DNA from: SIG78 sp036677805
Lineage (GTDB): Bacteria; Verrucomicrobiota; Lentisphaeria; Victivallales; Victivallaceae
Reading direction: 5' to 3'
Length of the DNA stretch: 64,000 nucleotides
NCBI GenBank assembly: GCA_036677805.1
Contig: JAVBVS010000004.1
Span: forward strand, 124,001 to 188,000
This document shows positions 60,734-64,000 of the stretch, piece after piece; position 1 is the stretch's first letter, and each line of letters begins with the position of its first letter. Both the position numbers and the translations under genes were made by a program. The notes under the pieces were generated by a model that was given only the letters and a program-made list of their open reading frames with translations, did not search any database and was not told the DNA's origin.

Positions 60734-62562
60734 CGTCCGATCGGTCAGCGGCCGCCACGGAAGTTTCCCGGACGGAGCGGCGGCATCTGGCTGCGCACCG
60801 CGCCGCCTGGGTCTGGGGCGGTATGCTGGTGCTGGCGGTGCTGATTTTCTGCGTTCTTTACGGAATTCTCGCGGTCCGGCGCGAAAGCAGCTGGGTTCGG
60901 GAAATCCGTGCGGCGGTGGCCGCCGCCGACGCGCCGCGGGCGGCTTTGCTGCTGCGCCGCTGCCGCGAAGAGTCGCCGCGACTGGCGGCCACGCCGGCCT
61001 TGGCGGCGCTGGAGGCGCAGACGCTGGCGCTTCAGGAGCAATCCGCGCGCCGGGCCGCGCAATTTTCCGCCCGGGTCGCGGCGTTGAGCGCCATGCTCGA
61101 CGACGGCGGCTGGCGCGACCGTGCCATGGCGCTGGAGTTTGCCGAAGCCGCGAAAATCGCCCCCGGCGAGCCGGCGCTGGAGGAACTTCAGCAGCTGAAG
61201 CTGCGCTACGAGGCATTATGCCGCAAGCAGGCGGCCGAAGCCGCGCTGGCCGGAGCGCGGCAGGTCGGCGAGCTGCGCCAACTCCATCGCCAGCTCGAAG
61301 CCGCCCGCCGCGCCGGGGATTGGCCGGCTTATGACCGTCTGGCGGCCCGAAGTTCCGATCTGCTGGCCGCGCTCAAGCCGGACGCCGCCGCAATGCCCGA
61401 GCTGGCCGGGGCGGTACGCGAAGTGGAAACGGCACTGTTGCGCGAGACGGAAGCCGCTGCCGTTGTGCGGCGGGAAGCAAGCCGGCGGCGAAGCGAATTC
61501 CTGAAGGTCCCGGCCGGTCCCGACGCCGGCGCGATCGTCCGGAACGCCCGCAAATTTCTGGAACGTTATCCCGATACCCCGGAGAGCATGCTGCTGCAGC
61601 AACTGCTTGACGAGTTGAAGCAGACCGAAATTTCCCGGCGCGATGAAATCGAAGGCGAACTGGCGCGGATGAATGCCCGCGCTCAGGCGGCGCTGGGCCG
61701 GTTCCGGCTCGAACTTTTAAAACTGGATGCCGCCTGGAATGCGGAACCGTTCTATCAACTGACCGTCCGTCGCGGCGACCGGGACGAGAGTTTCTACACT
61801 CCGGACAAAGCGGCTTTCACTGCGCCGGACGCGTCCGGCCGGGCCCGGATAGCCTTCATCGACCGGGAGCGGCGGAAAATCGCGGCGGCATTTCTCGAAA
61901 ACGGCGACGGAGAATTGACCGTGGACGCCGCATCCGCGGCGCCGGTGACCTTGATGGTTCCCGATGCGCCCCGCAATTATCTGGTTCGCGCCCGCTATCA
62001 GGCGGCGCTGACGGCGATGCGGCGCAAGGTCGAGGCGATGACGTTTCCGGAGTTTCCCGCCTTTCTGGGCAACCTTGCGGTGTTGACGGAAAAGTCCGAC
62101 GGCGAGTATCCGGCCATGCTGCGCGAACAGTTGGCGGCGGCGGTCCGGCAAGCGGCTTCGCTGCTGGAACCCGGCTGCGATCCGGCCGCCGGTCCGACTG
62201 CCGGGGAGTTCCATCGTTTCCGGCGCGATTTCCTGGCCGAATGCGCCCAGAATACGCCGGTTTTTGTTGGCGTATGGCATCATCCGGCCGATGCGGAAGG
62301 AGAATTTTTCCCGGTCAATCTCGCCTATTGCCGGGGGGCGGCCTGGATTCCTAAAGGGGAAACGAAATTCGAATCGGTCGGCGAACTGCGCGGTCTCCGG
62401 CTGCTGCCGGAGCCGGGTGCGCCCGCCGGGCTCCACGCGGTGTTTTCGCCCGCCGGGGAGTTGGCGCTCAAAGAGCGTCGGGACGACTGGCTGATTCGCG
62501 CCCGGCAGATCGGGTTGACCCGGCTGCCCTGGCCGGCATTCTGGCCGGAGGCCGGACGCTGA
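60730..62562 (+). CDS. Single-pass membrane protein with long helical region, unknown function
   Basis: A 610-aa protein, start GTG 60730 overlapping the purB stop (GTGA). A short cytoplasmic N-terminus, one membrane helix (WVWGGMLVLAVLIFCVLYGIL, about 28-48) and then about 250 residues of Ala/Arg/Glu-rich helices likely to be coiled coil or TPR-like, followed by a mixed domain rich in Pro/Trp at the end. I do not recognise it. The Ala-rich helices could scaffold an envelope complex; that is speculation. Confidence 0.6.
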   Translation: MTSDRSAAATEVSRTERRHLAAHRAAWVWGGMLVLAVLIFCVLYGILAVRRESSWVREIRAAVAAADAPRAALLLRRCREESPRLAATPALAALEAQTLALQEQSARRAAQFSARVAALSAMLDDGGWRDRAMALEFAEAAKIAPGEPALEELQQLKLRYEALCRKQAAEAALAGARQVGELRQLHRQLEAARRAGDWPAYDRLAARSSDLLAALKPDAAAMPELAGAVREVETALLRETEAAAVVRREASRRRSEFLKVPAGPDAGAIVRNARKFLERYPDTPESMLLQQLLDELKQTEISRRDEIEGELARMNARAQAALGRFRLELLKLDAAWNAEPFYQLTVRRGDRDESFYTPDKAAFTAPDASGRARIAFIDRERRKIAAAFLENGDGELTVDAASAAPVTLMVPDAPRNYLVRARYQAALTAMRRKVEAMTFPEFPAFLGNLAVLTEKSDGEYPAMLREQLAAAVRQAASLLEPGCDPAAGPTAGEFHRFRRDFLAECAQNTPVFVGVWHHPADAEGEFFPVNLAYCRGAAWIPKGETKFESVGELRGLRLLPEPGAPAGLHAVFSPAGELALKERRDDWLIRARQIGLTRLPWPAFWPEAGR

Positions 62563-62605
62563 GTATTTTCGGACCGGGCGGGGCCCGGTGTCGCGGATTT
62601 TGGCG

Positions 62606-62642
62606 TAAAAACTTGCCGAACCGCGAATTCGTGCTATATTAA
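62606..62642 (+). promoter_or_regulatory. Candidate promoter for symporter genes
   Basis: TTGCCG, a 16-nt spacer and TATATT end about 130 nt before the small accessory gene. The leader of about 130 nt has no recognised riboswitch. Confidence 0.5.
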
Positions 62643-62772
62643 CCGGAATTTGCGGTGGATGTTGCTGCGGTCGGGGATTGAACCTTTCCGAACGCACGGG
62701 CGATGGGTTTGACGGTCCCGGCGGAATCGCCGCCGGGAACCATTCATCAATCAAATACAGGATTTTGCGGCA

Positions 62773-62901
62773 ATGCTTCTGGGAATGGCCGACGGCTGGG
62801 TCACGCTGGCGTACTGCGCCAATATTGCGGTGACGGTGGTGTGCGTGGTGTATGGGATTGTCTGTTTCAATTCCGGCGACGACAGCGGGGAATTGCAATG
62901 A
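62773..62901 (+). CDS. Symporter small accessory protein, 42 aa
   Basis: A 42-aa protein: a short N-terminus (MLLGMADGWVTLAYCAN), one membrane helix (IAVTVVCVVYGIVCF) and an acidic tail. It matches the small proteins that directly precede some SSS-family symporters and are annotated as symporter small accessory protein. Its stop overlaps the symporter start (ATGA at 62898), so production is coupled. Too short for most gene finders. Confidence 0.82.
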   Translation: MLLGMADGWVTLAYCANIAVTVVCVVYGIVCFNSGDDSGELQ

Positions 62902-64000
62902 ACGGTATCCTCCTCGTTTTGATTGTGGTCGTATTTCTGGGGCTGGTTGCGGTTTTGAGTTATCTCGGGTACCGTACCACCAAAAGCCAGAAGGATTATC
63001 TGGTCGGGGGCAATTCGATCAATCCTTTCGTGATGGCCATGAGCTACGGCGCGGCCTTCATCAGCACCTCGGCCATCGTCGGGTTCGGCGGGGTGGCGGG
63101 CCTTTTCGGCCTCGGGTTGCTGTGGCTGCCCTTCATGAATATCGCCATCGGCGTGCTGCTCGCATTTCTGGTCTTCGGGCGGCGCACCCGCCGCATCGGA
63201 CAGCGGCTTGACGCCAACACCTTTCCCGAATTCATCGGATTGCGGTTCGAATCGGCCCGGATCAAACTTCTGATCGCGGCGATCATCGTTTTCTTCATGC
63301 CGATCTACACCGGCGTGGTGCTGATCGGCGGCGCCCGTTTCGTCGAGCAGGCGATGGGGCTTGATTACAACTGGGCGTTGCTGCTTTTCGCCGGAGTGAT
63401 CTCGGTCTATGTGATTTTCGGCGGGATCAAAGGCGTAATGTACGTCGACGCCCTGCTCGGGGCGGTCATGGTCATCGGGATGGTTTCGCTGTTGGCGATG
63501 ACCTACTATGAACTGGGCGGGGTGATTTCCGCCCATCAGGCGCTGAGCGATCTGCGCCCTCTGGTGCCGCCCAAACTCGCGGCCCTCGGTCATGTCGGCT
63601 GGACCGCGATGCCGACGTGGAACTCGCAATGGTGGTGGACGCTGGTGTCGAGCCTGATGCTCGGCGTCGGCATCGGCGCGCTGGCCCAGCCGCAGCTTGC
63701 GGTGCGCTTCATGACGGTCAGGAGCGGCAAACAGCTCAACCGCGCAGTGTTGGTCGGATCGGTTTTCATCCTCTGCACGGCGGGGATCGCCTACGTGGTC
63801 GGGGCGCTGGCCAACGTCTGGTTCTACCGCAAGAGCGGCATGATCGCGATTCAGGCGGCGGACGGCAACTCCGATCTCATCATCCCCCGCTTCATCGATG
63901 CCGCGATGCCGAAATTTTTCGTCTATATCTTCATGCTGACGCTGCTCTCCGCGGCGATGTCGACGCTGAGTTCGCTGATTCATGTCAACGGCAGTTCGCT
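62898..64000 (+). CDS. Sodium:solute symporter (SSS family), 3'-truncated
   Basis: Inner-membrane sodium-coupled transporter; about 367 residues are in the window and the frame runs off the end. Hydrophobic helices follow each other closely (VLIVVVFLGLVAVLSYLGY, MAMSYGAAFISTSAIVGFGG, FGGIKGVMYVDALLGAVM). AAFISTSAIVGFGG and LMLGVGIGALAQPQLAVRFM fit the SSS helices that bind sodium and substrate. The partner 42-aa protein is directly upstream. Substrate could be sugar, organic acid or amino acid. Confidence 0.9.
   Translation, partial: MNGILLVLIVVVFLGLVAVLSYLGYRTTKSQKDYLVGGNSINPFVMAMSYGAAFISTSAIVGFGGVAGLFGLGLLWLPFMNIAIGVLLAFLVFGRRTRRIGQRLDANTFPEFIGLRFESARIKLLIAAIIVFFMPIYTGVVLIGGARFVEQAMGLDYNWALLLFAGVISVYVIFGGIKGVMYVDALLGAVMVIGMVSLLAMTYYELGGVISAHQALSDLRPLVPPKLAALGHVGWTAMPTWNSQWWWTLVSSLMLGVGIGALAQPQLAVRFMTVRSGKQLNRAVLVGSVFILCTAGIAYVVGALANVWFYRKSGMIAIQAADGNSDLIIPRFIDAAMPKFFVYIFMLTLLSAAMSTLSSLIHVNGSS

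Noticed and set aside
1..64000. CRISPR arrays, insertion sequences, phage genes, rRNA operons
   Set aside because: No regularly spaced direct repeats, transposases, integrases, phage structural genes or rRNA sequences were seen.

Overview
The window is a GC-rich bacterial chromosome segment, most likely from a member of the Lentisphaerae (Victivallis-like). Three features point there: solitary pseudopilins with a near-identical leader (FTLIELLVVIAIIAILA) and the C-terminal H-x9-DG motif typical of Lentisphaerae/Planctomycetes, a high load of secreted glycoside hydrolases, and a strongly divergent FtsZ next to FtsA. The assignment is inference; no rRNA gene is present. Class III ribonucleotide reductase indicates an anaerobic lifestyle.

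Region by region. 1-6 kb: the end of a cofactor-independent phosphoglycerate mutase, a DnaQ-like exonuclease, then (minus strand) the class III RNR set nrdD, a 52-aa glycyl-radical-domain gene, and nrdG, plus a dihydrouridine synthase. 6.3-9.7 kb: the conserved rpmH-rnpA-yidD-yidC-khpB cluster, followed by tRNA-Pro. 10-13 kb: a hairpin-rich gene-free stretch, an acyltransferase-like protein, YbaK, OsmC and MarC. 13-25 kb: a carbohydrate locus with an AraC regulator divergent from a WbsX/GH99-like gene, two pseudopilins, a 1464-aa GH42-like secreted protein and a short GH78-like enzyme. 25-30.6 kb (minus): YibE/F protein, alkaline phosphatase, tartrate/malate dehydrogenase, MBL hydrolase, metallophosphoesterase.

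30.9-41.7 kb is a second carbohydrate locus: GH130 enzyme, GntR/LacI-type regulator, secreted carbohydrate-binding-like protein, M14 peptidase, pseudopilin, a 1013-aa secreted TIM-barrel protein with a CBM9-like end, a second GH130 enzyme and a beta-propeller protein, closed by a strong terminator. Tight spacing and two 4-nt stop/start overlaps suggest an operon. The gene content suggests beta-mannoside or glycan phosphorolysis.

42-64 kb is mainly housekeeping: tRNA-Met(CAT), a YgjP-like peptidase, S41 protease, CPBP protease, ftsA-ftsZ, an RRM protein with a long leader, an unpaired ABC ATPase, a GYF-domain membrane protein, SGNH hydrolase, eukaryote-type glgB, priA, trxA, purB, a coiled-coil membrane protein, and a sodium:solute symporter with its 42-aa accessory protein running off the end.

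The most interesting items are the NrdD whose glycyl radical segment sits in its own 52-aa gene, the FtsZ with altered GTP-binding and T7-loop signatures, and the repeated pairing of solitary pseudopilins (two of three lacking the canonical Gly at -1) with secreted glycoside hydrolases.
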